Assembly: GCA_965153355.1 (NCBI GenBank)
Contig: OZ231128.1
Coordinates: 49,476,001 to 49,540,000, forward strand
Origin: Flaccisagitta enflata
Lineage: Eukaryota; Chaetognatha; Sagittoidea; Aphragmophora
Direction: 5' to 3'
DNA: 64,000 nucleotides
The position numbers and the translations under genes were made by a program. Positions 45,641 to 57,472 of the stretch are shown here, piece by piece; the first letter of the stretch is position 1, and each line of letters begins with the position of its first letter. The notes beneath the pieces are model-generated. The model worked only from the letters and a program-made list of their open reading frames with translations, had not been told where the DNA came from and made no database searches.

Positions 45641-46104
45641 GGAGAATAAAAGGCAGGGAGGGGAATCAAAAGCGACTCAATTATATTCACCCCTGCAGTC
45701 AAGTGGGCAGCGAATCACGAAACAGTTACACCCCACTACAACGAATCCAAGAGTAATGGAAATCCGCCTGGAACGAATATAAAACTTTGATCCCTTCAAA
45801 TTGTTTTCTCTCAACTTCTAAATAGGCAATTACAGAAATCCGGTTTCAACTGCAGGGAAAGAAGGAAAAACCAGGAAAAACACGAGAAAAGGATTTCGTT
45901 ATATTGATAATGAATTAAGCGGCCTGTTTATAAAAAGTTAAACCCTGATCAGGTGGACTACAAATGATTGGACCACAAATAATTATTGGAAAAGCCGCTT
46001 CGAAACAATCTTATTTGTTACTGAAGGTCTCAGCTGGGCACGTGAGGTGTTGAGGGGAAAAAAGAGAAGAAAGGTAAAAGGCAAATCATACGAACATACG
46101 AATG
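45639..46104. other. unassigned stretch
   Basis: No gene or family recognised. Confidence 0.45.
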
Positions 46105-46362
46105 GACTCATGAATGGATCAAGGAAATGACCAACGAATGGACCGACGAATGGATCAATAAACGGATCAACGGATGGGCCATCAAATGGATCCACTAATG
46201 GACCAAGAAATGGATCAAATATGGATCAACGACTGGATCAGCGAATGGACCAATTAACGGATCAGAAAATAGATAAATGAATGGATCAACAAATGCCGCA
46301 ATAAAGAGACCAACAAATGGACCAATAAATGGACCATTGGATGGATCAACGTTTCACCTTCC
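46105..46362. repeat. 12-13-bp minisatellite (AATGGATCAACG type)
   Basis: About 20 diverged units alternating ATGGATCAACG and ATGGACCAATA. The composition recalls the GGAC tracts of A-elements. The minus frame reads DPFVGPF and is an artefact. Confidence 0.85.
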
Positions 46363-47097
<735 letters not shown>

Positions 47098-47163
47098 TTC
47101 TTTTTCTATCAAATGCAAACGAGATTAGATACGAAGGAGGCAGGAACAAAAAAGAATTGAAGG

Positions 47164-47430
47164 AACAAGTGACGCGGGGTCACAATATCTTTGCGGACGG
47201 GTGGGCAGGGGCATCTAACCCCCATTTACACCCGAACCCACCTTCAACACTCAAACGCTCGTTTTCCCATTTTTCAACTTAATCACCATGACGGACAGAC
47301 GGACGGACGGATGGACGGACGGACGGACGGACGGACGGACGAACGGACGGACGGACGGACGGACGGACGGACGGACGGACGGACGGACTAACAAAGCCTC
47401 TTATAGAGTTGCGTGTCTGCAAATAAAAGT
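47164..47430 (+). mobile_element. A-element, GTTGCG subfamily, alternative tail
   Basis: AACAAGTGACGCGGGGTCAC start (the small-hairpin tail), TTGCGGACGGGTGGGCAGG, and a GGAC tract of about 97 bp (47291-47388). Then CAAAGCCTCTTATAGAGTTG and CGTGTCTGCAAATAAAAG, where the hairpin carries two changes. Confidence 0.8.
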
Positions 47431-47637
47431 GAAGGTAAAAAGGAGAAGCGAAGGTAAGCCGTAAGAGGAACAGAAAGGTTAAAAGATAGATATAAGAGGG
47501 ATAACAAAGGAACTCTAGAGTGAACCATGCATGCACACTTGTGGAAACAATTGTGAGTGCGAAAGTATAAATCTACACACTAATTCACACACAAACCAAT
47601 AAGAGAACTTTACCCTCCGCTTCACAGGATCGTAACG

Positions 47638-47753
47638 GAAATCCACCTTTACCGGACATAGAATTTGTTTTCTTGAATTAGTACTGACAGAGATATGCCT
47701 ATGACAGATAAATTTGTTGGTCCCTTGACATCAGTTATCGCGGGGTTCAACTG
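47638..47753 (-). mobile_element. pogo/Tigger-like terminal sequence with TA flank
   Basis: The minus strand starts CAGTTGAACCCCGCGATAAC, then TGATGTCAAGGGACCAAC, continuing to TTTCCGTTACGATCC. TA follows at 47754-47755. Shared with 42262-42333. The partner end is not in view, so this is probably a fragment. Confidence 0.6.
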
Positions 47754-47940
47754 TATATTCATACACTGAACTGGTCCAGTGTTTATAACTTACAATCATC
47801 CTCCGATAGACGCTCACAACATCAGTCAAGAGCAGTTGACAAACATTCACACTGAACAACGAATTAACTCAACTTGATAAAGGTTCGACAACCTTGTAAA
47901 ATACACATGACTGCAACAATAACGGAAACGCGACCAATAA

Positions 47941-48080
47941 GCAGTCGCTTCCGGAGTCCGGACCCATCACCATTTTTGCCGAATTCGCGTCATCAGTCAA
48001 GACGCGTTTCCTACATACCAACGGATCTATCAACATACGGACTCGACTTTTTGTAAAACCGCTGAGCAAGCGACTGAAAC
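47941..48080 (+). mobile_element. possible decayed A-element, GTCGCT subfamily
   Basis: CAGTCGCTTCCGGAG at the left, and CCGCTGAGCAAGCGACTGAA at the right with a 4-bp stem. Compare 21498-21780. No tract. Confidence 0.4.
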
Positions 48081-48083
48081 TTC

Positions 48084-48702
48084 CACTCACATTTAGAAAA
48101 AAAAAAGACTTTCATGAATGTTGAAAAATAACGTCATGGCATTCAACCTCTAATGAAATTCATGAATAAGAATGGCAATGAATTCATGGGAGAAAAATCT
48201 GAACGCGGACGTCGCATAAACCGGGGAGATATCAAATAGAATCTATGATACCAGCGGTGCCCTTCGCCGATCGACATAACTGTTGCAAAGGAAAAGAAAT
48301 GCTGATCGTAGATCATAGATGTCGGTCATATGGCTGACAAATGATATGGGGATCTTACTACCTTGATAATTTGGACTTTGGTGTATATTTTATAGTGCAA
48401 CAGGCCATCAGCGGGGACTGTTAGGTAATGTGTTATCCAATGCCAGTTTACACAATGTTCATACAATGGCAGTGGGCATGTTAGGCAACTTTACCCTATT
48501 CTAACCCATAGTCCTTTCATCTCAAACAAGGCGCGTGGGTTAGTTTTAACAAATTCGTCTTTAGGCGCGATGATGGGAAAAGATGGGAAAATAAAATCAG
48601 GATGAAATTTCAGAAGAAGATGGAAAAAAAATTGATAGAGAGAAAAATTGAATTTTGTTATTTGAATTTCGTAATTCAAATTTGCCGGCGTGGCCCAGCA
48701 TA
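48084..48702. other. unassigned stretch
   Basis: No gene or family recognised up to the palindrome boundary. The 154-codon frame from 48602 runs into the palindrome and is not considered coding. Confidence 0.45.
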
Positions 48703-50805
48703 CAGTACGAGAATCGAAGAATTGACCAACTCCAGGGAAGCGATATCTGCCAAACCGCTAGGAATCAAGCTAAAGTTTTTTACCCCATTATGCACCTATA
48801 GGTCCTCTATATTGCATAAGGTTTTGGAGCGAATCCGAGAATTTCATTTTTTTTTTTACAAAAAAATTTTTTTCAGTTTTTTGCTGATTTTAACCACAAA
48901 AATTACACACGAAAAAAATTCTTTCATATGTATATTAGTAAGACACATTTACATAAAATTCATTTTTTGTTGGAGATTTTCCGCCCATTTTTGGGGCAAC
49001 GACACCCAAAACTCAAAAAACACAAAAAGTAGAATATCTCCTCAGGTTTTTGATAAAATCTTCTGATTTTTGGTGTGGTAGTAGTTTTTGGACTCACTAA
49101 TAAGTGTGCAAAATTTCAGTTCTTCAAAAAAAATTTTGACACAGTTATGAAATTTTGAAATATTCACAAAATGCAATGTAAGAGGTTTTACCCTCCAAAA
49201 TTTTTTTTTGAAATAAAAAATTTTGCCAATTGTTATTTTTTGACATAGTTAATAATAAATTAAGAGTTTCTGAAAAAAATTTTTAACTAGCCCTTTTAGA
49301 AAAAAATTTTTTTTCTCAAAAATCGTGAAAATGACCTCTTTTTTAAAGTTGAATAAAAACTGTTCCTGTCATGCGATCATCTTCATTTTTAATGGAGTTG
49401 TTACCTATTATCTACCCTAACTTCACCTAAAATTTGAGCTCACTGCGCCAAACGGTTAAGGATATATTGACGTTCAAAGTTACTTTGTCAGAGCAAAATC
49501 AGCAAAATTAGCATTTTGACCATTTTTGAGCTTGCATAAAATTTCATTTTTTCTTCCAGAGACCTCCATTTTGGCTGAAGTTACTCAGGTTTAAGCATAT
49601 ATTCATATTCCAAAATTTCACACTTGTCAGCCAAGCCGTTTTAGGGATATGATGGTCCAAAGTTTTAAAAAACGCCAATTTTTCAACAAAAATTACAATG
49701 AAAATTTTTCCAAAAAATTTGAAAAAAAAGTTGTCCTCAAGGTTTTGAATCTGGGTGAATAAGATAATTCCCAATTGTGTTGAACCCCCTTTTGGAAACC
49801 ATTTTATGAAAATTTTTTGCTTATTTTTTTCCCTAAGATTTGGTTGAAAAATTGGCGTTTTTTAAAACTTTGGACCATCATATCCCTAAAACGGCTTGGC
49901 TGACAAGTGTGAAATTTTGGAATATGAATATATGCTTAAACCCAAGTAACTTCAGCCAAAATGGAGGTCTCTGGAAGAAAAAATGAAATTTTATGCAAGC
50001 TCAAAAATGACCAAAATGCCAATTTTGCTGATTTTGCTCTGACAAAGTAACTTTGAACATCAATATCTCCACAACCGTTTGGCGCAGTGAGCTCAAATTT
50101 TAGGTGAAGTTAGGGTAGATAATAGGTAACAACTCCACCAAAAATGAAGATGATCGGATGACAGGAACAGTTTTTATTCAACTTTAAAAAAGGGGTCATT
50201 TTCACGATTTTTGAGAAAAAATTTTTTTTTCTAAGAGGGCTAGTTAAAAAAATTTTTCAGAAACTCCTAATTTAAAATTAACTATGTCAAAAAATAACAA
50301 TCAGCAAAATTTTTTATTTCAAAAAAAATTTTGGAGGGTAAAACCTCTTACATTGCATTATGTGAATATTTCAAAATTTCATAACTGTGTCAAAATTTTT
50401 TTTGAAGAACTGAAATTTTGCACACTTATTAGTGAGTCCAAAAACTACTACCACATAAAAAATCAGAAGATTTTATTGAAAACCTGAGGAGATATTCCAC
50501 TTTTTGTGTTTTTGAGTTTTGGTGCCGTTGCCAAAAATGGTGAAAATCTCAACAAAATGAATTTTAAATGTGTCTTACTAATATACATGAAAGAATTTTT
50601 TTGTGTGTAATTTTTGTGGTTCAGCAAAAAACTGAAAAAATTTTTTTTGTAAAAAAAAAAATGAAATTCTCGGATTCGCTCCAAAACCTTATGCAATATA
50701 GAGGACCTATAGGTGCATAATAGGGTAAAAAATTTTAGATTGATTCCTAGTGGTTTGGCAGATATCGCTTCCCTGGAGTTGGTCAATTCTTCGATTCTCG
50801 TACTG
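48703..50805. mobile_element. 2.1 kb palindromic TA-flanked element
   Basis: The left arm (48703 to about 49690) is repeated in reverse complement at about 49840-50805 with few differences, separated by about 150 bp. Ends read CAGTACGAGAATCGAAGAAT on both strands, with TA outside (48701-48702, 50806-50807). No transposase is visible: related frames in the two arms (48602-49066 plus and 50463-51026 minus) lose register relative to each other. TA target and CAGT start suggest Tc1/mariner mobilisation. Confidence 0.85.
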
Positions 50806-50839
50806 TAGATGATGTGAGGGAATCCTCCTTCCGGTTTTT

Positions 50840-51465
50840 GGGCAGCGGCCCCGAAGGGGACGAAGTCCTGTAGAACACAGGGGGAATCTGTCCGTCCGTC
50901 CGTACGTACGTACATACGTCCGTCCGTACGTACGTCCGTCCATCCCCCCCGCCCCATCCTCAGAGCTTTGTCTCCTTTGGGGCCTATTCTGACCCAAATT
51001 CTGCCAAATAGCCTAAATCCAAGCAATATGGCCTAAATCTATGCAAAATGGCCCAAATCCAAGTATAATGGCCCAAATCCAAGTATAATGGCCCATATCT
51101 AGCCCGAGGTACATCATTTTGGCCCCTTAGATCTATAAAGTGGCCTCTGATACCTAGATTCTGACCAGATTTGGGCCATTTTGCTTGTATTTGGGCCATT
51201 ATGCTTGGATTTGGGCCATTTTGCTTAGATTTGGGCCATATTGCTTGGATTTAGGCTATTTGGCAGAATTTGGGTCAGAATAGGCCCCAAAGGAGACAAA
51301 GCCCTGAGGATGGGGTGGGGGGGGACAAATGGATGGACGGATGGACGGACGGACAGATTCCTCCTGTGTTCTACAGAACTTCGTCCCCTTCGGAGCCGCT
51401 GCCCTGCTCCCCCTCAACTTAAATCACACAAATCTCAAGCAGGGCACGGGTACCGCTGACCACTT
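50840..51465 (-). mobile_element. B-element, beta subtype, fully foldback
   Basis: Left module GGGCAGCGGCCCCGAAGGGG with CCTGTAGAACACAGG, then (TCCG/TACG)n. The interior arms mirror each other: AAATCCAAGCAATATGGCC, and TTTGTCTCC with TTTGGGGCC, against the inverse at 51170-51300. The right module ends CGGAGCCGCTGCCC at about 51404. The head follows: GCCCTGCT...AGCAGGGC, GGGTACCGCTGACCAC. It starts 34 bp after the giant palindrome. Confidence 0.85.
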
Positions 51466-51603
51466 ACTGCCTTAGGGCTGCTATTCTTTTTGAAGTAAAT
51501 ATCTTCCTCCACCTTCTTATTTCTTTTTCCTTATTAGTAGATTCTTCAAGTCATTTTTTTTTCATTTTGATGAGTGATGACCCTCTCCCAGTCTATCCTA
51601 TCT

Positions 51604-51640
51604 AACCCTGCTCAGACGCACGCGACTGCGATAGTCCTCA
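51604..51640 (-). mobile_element. A-element remnant
   Basis: CTGCTCAGACGCACGCGACT, then GCGATAGTCC, matches the non-hairpin end of A-elements (CTGCCCACCCGCACGCGACT). Nothing else of the element remains. Confidence 0.45.
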
Positions 51641-51652
51641 AATGTCCTTTTT

Positions 51653-52560
51653 TGGGCAGCGGCCCAAATTTGCAGATGTCTTGCAGAAAATAGGTGTGAA
51701 TTTCCATATATCTGTATAATCTTCCTCTCATCCTTCCATATTGTAACAAGAGGAATTCCCCTATTACCTTCAGGACATCTCCCGATCGAGTGGGTGCAAA
51801 GGCCAGTCTCGTAATGATCGATGGTGATGATTTGTTGAATGTTTACATCAAATGTTACTGCTTACTAGTTCTTACTCTTTATCAATCTGTTCGGGTCCAC
51901 TCTCTCCTCCGTATTCACTGGCACTATGCAAGTGGGAATATGGTCCTGGAATCAAACAGCATTACAGATTAAGATTAGGCCACGACGATAACGAAGATTG
52001 ACGACCCGTTACAGTATAAAAACCCCGGTACATAAGACCTGGAATACAAAGACACAATCAGGTATGACACGGAGATTGATATTAACCCTAGAATAAAAGA
52101 TAACAATGAAACTGTAAAAGCACGGTAATGATTGTTCTTCATGATCTTCTTTATGATGAGTATCGATTGTCCGCTGAAGCATCATTCCTCCATCGCATGA
52201 GAGTTCAGCATCAGATGAGTCTTCTATGGATATTGTCATTGTTCATGAAACGTTACCACCATGATGTTGTTAGCCACCTACGAGGGGAGATGATAGGCAC
52301 GCAGTATTCCACCTCTAACAATATGCCCCCGCCTCAGGTATCTACAGCCAAGATCTAGCCCTATCAGGCCAAATCCAGCTGTCTCAGACCTAGTTCTAGC
52401 CTTCTCAAGCCATTCACAACTGAATTGTGACCTCCGAAGATCATTCCTGATCTTCTAATCCTGATCTTCTGAACTTTATCCTGGCCCTGAAAAATCACTC
52501 CGTGTTCTATAAGACGGAACCGCTGACCATGTGCATGTGCGATCCTTGGATGACTGATTT
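51653..52560 (-). mobile_element. decayed B-element, possibly with inserted DNA
   Basis: TTGGGCAGCGGCCCAAATTT with CAGATGTCTTGCAGAAAATA at the left. 52330-52480 holds diverged AGGCCAAATCCAGCTGTCTC units. The right end is CGTGTTCTATAAGACGG, then AACCGCTGACCATG and GCGATCCTTGGATGACT. About 570 bp between (51750-52320) does not look like B interior and may be an insertion. Confidence 0.5.
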
Positions 52561-54009
52561 AATTTATTACATACATTGGGGAAAAGCTCCTTCACTCGTT
52601 GCCTAGATATCCTCCTTATTCACTAACTGATAGGTTCATCAGATCTTTTTTTCATAATTTGTTTATTCCTAAACGGAAAAGAGAAAAATTAGGACCGCTG
52701 TCCTAATAGTGAAGAACAATATGCTGATTTGGAATTCTAATTGTGAGCTCGATTGGGCAAGTATTTCTAATTTTAAAGCGCCGGGACTAAAAATACAGAA
52801 AGGTATTTGTTCAAAATTATCTTTTTTTTCTGATGTTCATTTGGATGTCTTCCCCATTGTCATTTGAGCAGAACACACGAAGAATTAGAATTAAACAGAT
52901 TAGCTATCAAACTTGAAAAACCCTATCAGCTTATGCTTTACTTTCATGAAACGCATTGACATTGCCTAATGCCTTTTGCTTTTTCATGCCCACCCAAGTA
53001 AGATATTCCTTTATTCAGTTCCAAATCCCTTCAAGTGTTGAAACTCAACTTTTTAAAAACAGTTTTAAAAAAGAAAAAATATTTTTGAAGTGTCGTTTTT
53101 TTCCTCTGTTTCCATTCCTCCCCCCCCCCCCCCATTTTTTTCAGATCTAACTAGGAAAAAATATATCATCGTTACGCAAATGGTGAAAACATTTGTGAAA
53201 ACATTCGAGAGGCAAATTGTGGGAGCAAAAACACCATTTTCTTAACACTTTTTTTTGTTTTGGTTTTTTCTTCCTTTATGCGTTTTCTCATTCTATGAAA
53301 ACATTTCATTGAGAAAATTTGTTTTTATTAGGTCAGTCTCTTGCTGGAGTTACTCAACTATTCATCCAATAGGTCGTTTGTACTTGTCCGTCCGTATGAT
53401 TAATTTTCTTGATCTTTTCACTCAAATTCACTTGCTTTTAGTTATTACTATAAGTTCGTTGATATGGTCTAAGCCCGGGATTAATAGCAAATCGCTTGTC
53501 AAGCGGATCAATTTCTTACAGAGTCTCAGAATACCCAACTAAATAGTATCAAAGTGGTTTTATGATTCTATAGGCTATACTGAGGAGCGCTTCTGCTCCT
53601 AGTTTTCCATTAAAAAGACGAGGTTTCCGGCAACTCCTTGCATACACAATCTTACATCCGCAAATGACTAAAGCACGCACTCCGCACGCATTCCGTGTCA
53701 ACGATTGGAAGTTGAGCTAGCAAAAGAAGGATTAAGAATTTCGCGTCAATTCACCTGCGTCCCTTTGTCATAATATTCAGGTGCAAGTACGAGCTGCCGT
53801 AGCATCACTCGTGCATTTCAAACTCTGCGCCATTCTTTATCGCGCAAACAAAAGAAATGTTACCAATAAGTATTATAAGTTCTGAATACATAGAACGTTC
53901 GGTCGTACATAATCAAAAACTGATGTCAAATCCCCGCTTTGAATTAAAGACAGGGGGACGAAGAAGAAGGAAGAGAAATATCCCAATGCGCATGTGTGAC
54001 AGCATGGGG
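52561..54009. other. unassigned stretch
   Basis: Contains a C14 run at 53120-53133 followed by T-rich DNA, and a 95-codon plus frame at 53255-53542 without recognised motifs. No gene supported. Confidence 0.45.
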
Positions 54010-54120
54010 GAACGGAAATGCACAACCACATTGCTGAATCATTGGAGCAAGTTAGGCTAGTAAAACATGAAATGCTAAAAGGGAACGCATATATTGATTT
54101 TTACATTGCTGCGCCAATTA
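54010..54120. repeat. diverged copy of an about 80-bp repeat
   Basis: GGAAATGCACAACCACATTG, GAGCAAGTTAGGCTAGTAAA and ACATGAAATGCTAAAAGGGA match, with changes, the pair at 54946-55100. Confidence 0.55.
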
Positions 54121-54194
54121 GGCAGAGGCCAAAAATGGTGTGCAACGAATCGCATAGTGTGCAGGATTGCACCAAACAGTGGAAATTCACCACA

Positions 54195-54275
54195 AATAGT
54201 TAAACCCCCTTCTAACGGACCCGCCACTAACGGAATTCCGCCTATAATGGATGCAAATAAAAGGCCCTTCAACAT
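54195..54275. mobile_element. possible pogo/Tigger-like remnant
   Basis: CTAACGGACCCGCCACTAAC, then GGAATTCCGCCTATAATGGA, resembles the 30.65 kb phrase. It ends next to the A-element at 54281. Confidence 0.35.
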
Positions 54276-54280
54276 GTTTC

Positions 54281-54481
54281 TTTTTAGTTGCGGAAACGCA
54301 ACTCTATAAGAGGCTTTGTCTGTCGGTCCATCCGTCGGTCCGTGAACACGAGTCGAAAAGTGCGAAAATGAGCCTTGTAGATGCATTTTGTGTATGTGAG
54401 TGGGGGACTTGGGGTGTGGATCGAGGTTGGATGCCCCTGCCCACCCGTCCGCAACAATATTGTGACCCTGCGTCACTTGTG
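54281..54481 (-). mobile_element. A-element, GTTGCG subfamily, alternative tail
   Basis: TTTTTAGTTGCGGAAACGCA, hairpin at 54286-54303, then CTCTATAAGAGGCTTTGTCT and a GGTCCATCCGTC tract. Then GGTTGGATGCCCCTGCCCAC, CGTCCGCAAC (about 54446-54455) and TGTGACCCTGCGTCACTTGT. It ends about 12 bp before a B-element. Confidence 0.85.
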
Positions 54482-54492
54482 ATTTCCTTTTT

Positions 54493-54845
54493 GGGCAGCG
54501 GCCCCAAAGGGCAGATGTCCTGTAGGACACTGGTGAATTTTCATACATCCGTCCGTACATCCGTCCGTACGTCCCCCCCCCCCCAAAAAAAAACTTCTCA
54601 AGCCTCAAATTCCCATTGAATAACATGGGAAATAGACAAAATGCAAACTTCCCATAGAATATCATGGAATATTGCCACTAAGGCCTCAAATGCCCTCTCT
54701 TGACATATGGAAATTCACCCATGTGTCCTACAGGACATATGCTCTTTGGGGCCGCTGCCCTGCTCTCACTCCACTCCTTTAGCTAATCACTCAAAGCAGG
54801 GCATCGGATACCGCTGACCATGTACGATCTTTGGATGACTTGTTA
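54493..54845 (-). mobile_element. B-element, beta subtype, short interior
   Basis: GGGCAGCGGCCCCAAAGGGC with CCTGTAGGACACTGG, then a TCCG/TACG tract and a C run. Interior: two CTTCCCATAGAATATCATGG-like units of about 45 bp. Right module CCTACAGGACATATGCTCTT, then GGGGCCGCTGCCC. Head: CCCTGCT...AGCAGGG, GGATACCGCTGACCATG, ACGATCTTTGGATGACT. Confidence 0.83.
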
Positions 54846-54945
54846 TTTCTTATTTATTACAGAATTTTGCCTATAACATAAGTAACTGATAAAATTTGTG
54901 AATCCCATGAAACTGTTAGAGCAGGATTTAACTGTAGCTGCCCCA

Positions 54946-55100
54946 CTTGAGCGAAAGGGGCTGGTAAGACGTGAAATGCGCAAAAAATAACTTAGTATGC
55001 AGGACTGTATATTTCACATTGCTGCGCAACTTGAGCGAATCAGGCTGGCAAGACGTGAAATGCGCAACGGGTCACTTAGTATGCGGAAATGCGTTGACGA
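54946..55100. repeat. about 80-bp tandem duplication
   Basis: ACTTGAGCGAAAGGGGCTGG, AAGACGTGAAATGCGCAA and ACTTAGTATGCAGGA, then again ACTTGAGCGAATCAGGCTGG, AAGACGTGAAATGCGCAA and ACTTAGTATGCGGA. A third diverged copy lies at 54010. Confidence 0.75.
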
Positions 55101-55101
55101 A

Positions 55102-55478
55102 AATGGAGAAGGAATTAACCTTTTTTACGTGAGAGTTCAGCGGCCTCGTGGGCCCTCGACGGGAGCCGGTGTGGGGAGACGGGTAGTTGTTCGCAACCTC
55201 GTGTGCCATGGCTAGAGTTTTCTAAAATATACCCTAAACATCGCAGAGAGAATTGCGCAAATGTACTCAATGGACTTTTGCAAAAGTTTGGATACGTAAT
55301 GCAAGAACTGACAAATCCCCAGAGCTCAGACCCGCAATTCCTAAAAATAACGTCTCATGTACCATAACTTGGATGAAAAAAAAATAATAGCAATGCAAGA
55401 AATAAAGCTACATCCCTAGCACCCATAGTATGGATGCCATACACAGAAAGTGATTCTTGCGATCTTTGGGATCGAGAA
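55102..55478. other. unassigned stretch
   Basis: No gene or family recognised. Confidence 0.45.
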
Positions 55479-55558
55479 CAAGAGGTAGAAAAAAATACAA
55501 CCGACAAACGGACCGACAGATGGCGCGAGTCGCGTATTAGCACACGACAGAAAAAGTA
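55479..55558 (+). mobile_element. decayed A-element
   Basis: AACAAGAGGTAGAA, then CCGACAAACGGACCGACAG, then GAGTCGCGTATTAGCACACG and ACAGAAAAAG. The hairpin is weak and the left motif is absent. Confidence 0.5.
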
Positions 55559-55745
55559 TGTTGTAAATCCGCGCGGCGCAAAACGGAAGTTCAAATTCAC
55601 GTCGCGTCGTTAAAACACGAGAAAAACGCCTTGGACAGTAAAAACGTCCGAAAAGGGCAAAGCTCAAACGCAACAAAAATAAAGCCAAACCGAATTCGAA
55701 GTGGAACGGGTTTAAACGTAAACTTATATCAAATGCAAAGAAAAA

Positions 55746-55875
55746 TAAGTGACGCGGGTTCACAATATCCTCGCGGGGGAAGGGGGGGGCAGGGGCACAC
55801 AACCATCTCCCCACCCCCACTTTCCATCTCTCACTCCCTTCTTCACACTCCCTCCCACACACAAACGGCATCTCA
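55746..55875 (+). mobile_element. A-element 5' part, alternative tail
   Basis: ATAAGTGACGCGGGTTCACA, then ATATCCTCGCGGGGG and GGGGGGCAGGGGCACACAACC, as in 47164 onward. It stops before any tract or hairpin; the CACACACAAACGGCATCTC end resembles the interior of the 62573 copy. Confidence 0.6.
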
Positions 55876-55943
55876 GTTAAAAAAAGGAGGAAGGGAACGG
55901 GTGTGAGTGACAATGTTTTTTCCAGGCGTCATCTCCTTGCATA

Positions 55944-56527
55944 ACTATGGTAAAAAAAAATTTGCGGAAAACAAAAACGATGTAAAACCATACTTGACAT
56001 TATCCGATTTTCAAAAAAATTGAACTGAAGCTAAAGTATATTGTGTAGATGGTTGGGTGTAAAAATTATTGAATTCCTCCAATTCTTTTGTGGTAGAGAG
56101 CAATTTGAGTGAAAAAAGTGAAGTTTTGGAAATTGATGAAAATGAAAGGAAAACACATTTTCAAATGACAAGGAAAAGAAAAAATGCTCTTATAGCCAGA
56201 GTTTTTTGAATTTCCGCATGATCTTTTAGCTGCTACCTCCTGAGTATGTCTCCAAAGTACAGTAAAAATTTCATGAGCATCGAAGCTTTTTTTGTAAGGT
56301 TTTATGGAATGAAAATATCACTAAGTATAAAAAGATAATGGGCAAATGAAATCTTGACATATTTTACAAAAATGTTGATTGTGGCCAAACGGTTTGGAGT
56401 AAATTTTTTTACAGCATCTTTATGATTATTTGGCCTAGTAACGCCTAAATCTTTATCCAAATGGGTTGATATTTACTACCATTTTTGGTTGTTCGAAAAT
56501 CTTTGCAAAATTTTTTTTTGCCATAGT
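55944..56527. mobile_element. TA-flanked non-autonomous element (584 bp)
   Basis: Left ACTATGGTAAAAAAAAATTT; right end in reverse complement ACTATGGCAAAAAAAAATTT. TA outside (55942-55943, 56528-56529). Terminal match is about 25 bp; the interior is AT-rich and not clearly palindromic. No frame. Confidence 0.65.
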
Positions 56528-56529
56528 TA

Positions 56530-57470
56530 GTCTCATTTCAGAAAATTGAATGAGCACGAGTGGAGAGTTGTTGAAATTGCTGTATCGGAATATGTCTTGG
56601 GTATAAAGAAAAAGAAAAAAAAATCCGTGGTCCGAATCATAATGTGGATAAAAAGAAGGTGTTGGAAACCCAGTCTAACAAAATCCGAAACAAAAAGTTG
56701 GTGACGCAGGCCTGAGTGCCCAAAAAAGCCAAAATAACCGAATGCATCCTGGTTTGATAACTCCTTTCAACGATGCTTTTAAACGCTTGGTACGCTTTTA
56801 AACGCCTTTAAATGCTGGTAAACCAATTCAAACATTGATTTGGCGATGATTTCAGTTGATTTAAAAGTCATTTTGCGGCTTCATTGAAAGCATTTTAAAC
56901 AGGAACGATGCAATGAGGGTGCATTGGAGAATTTCAGTATGCGTAGGGTTAGCGCACGTAATGCTTGGTGAAAACTATAAAAAAAATGTATGGAAAAAAT
57001 GGGAATTTTGTAAAATGTCCATTGTGTTGAGACATCGAAGTGATTGGTGAGAAAAAATAATATTATGCGAGAATTGGGGTAAAAAATCATCATCGATTAT
57101 GTGAGAAGAAGGACGAAATTCGACGACGTTTGACTTTGCGAGTTAAAGCGAAATTTGGGCCCCAAAAAAGGCCGATGGCGTGTTCATGCTGATCAAATTT
57201 TGTTGATCCTAACCGATATCAAGACATGGCAAGTGCTTGTTTCTTCTTTCTTATATTCATGAAATATAAAAACAGCAAAGGCGAAACACATAACCCATCA
57301 GATTATCAGGTTGGAATACCTATAACAATGGCAAGACAAAGCCTGACGCAGATCATTGGATTATGTGCTCAAAATACAAATTCATTCCGCTAGTTCATTA
57401 GAAAGACTGTAAACAAGGTTTACAAAAAATTTCGTTTTTTGCTCAGTGATGTGAAAATATGAACCTGCTC
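56530..57470. other. unassigned stretch
   Basis: Short local repeat CTTTTAAACGCTTGGTACGC, then TTTTAAACGCCTTTAAATGC, near 56777-56815. No gene recognised. Confidence 0.45.
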
Positions 57471-57472
57471 TA

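Noticed and set aside
47700-47760. tRNA-like B box in GGGGTTCAACTG
   Set aside because: No A box, acceptor stem or cloverleaf around it; better explained as a pogo-like TIR read in reverse.
48602-49066. 154-codon frame, with a related minus frame at 50463-51026, as a possible transposase
   Set aside because: The two are similar only because they lie in the two palindrome arms; they lose register relative to each other and contain no catalytic motif.
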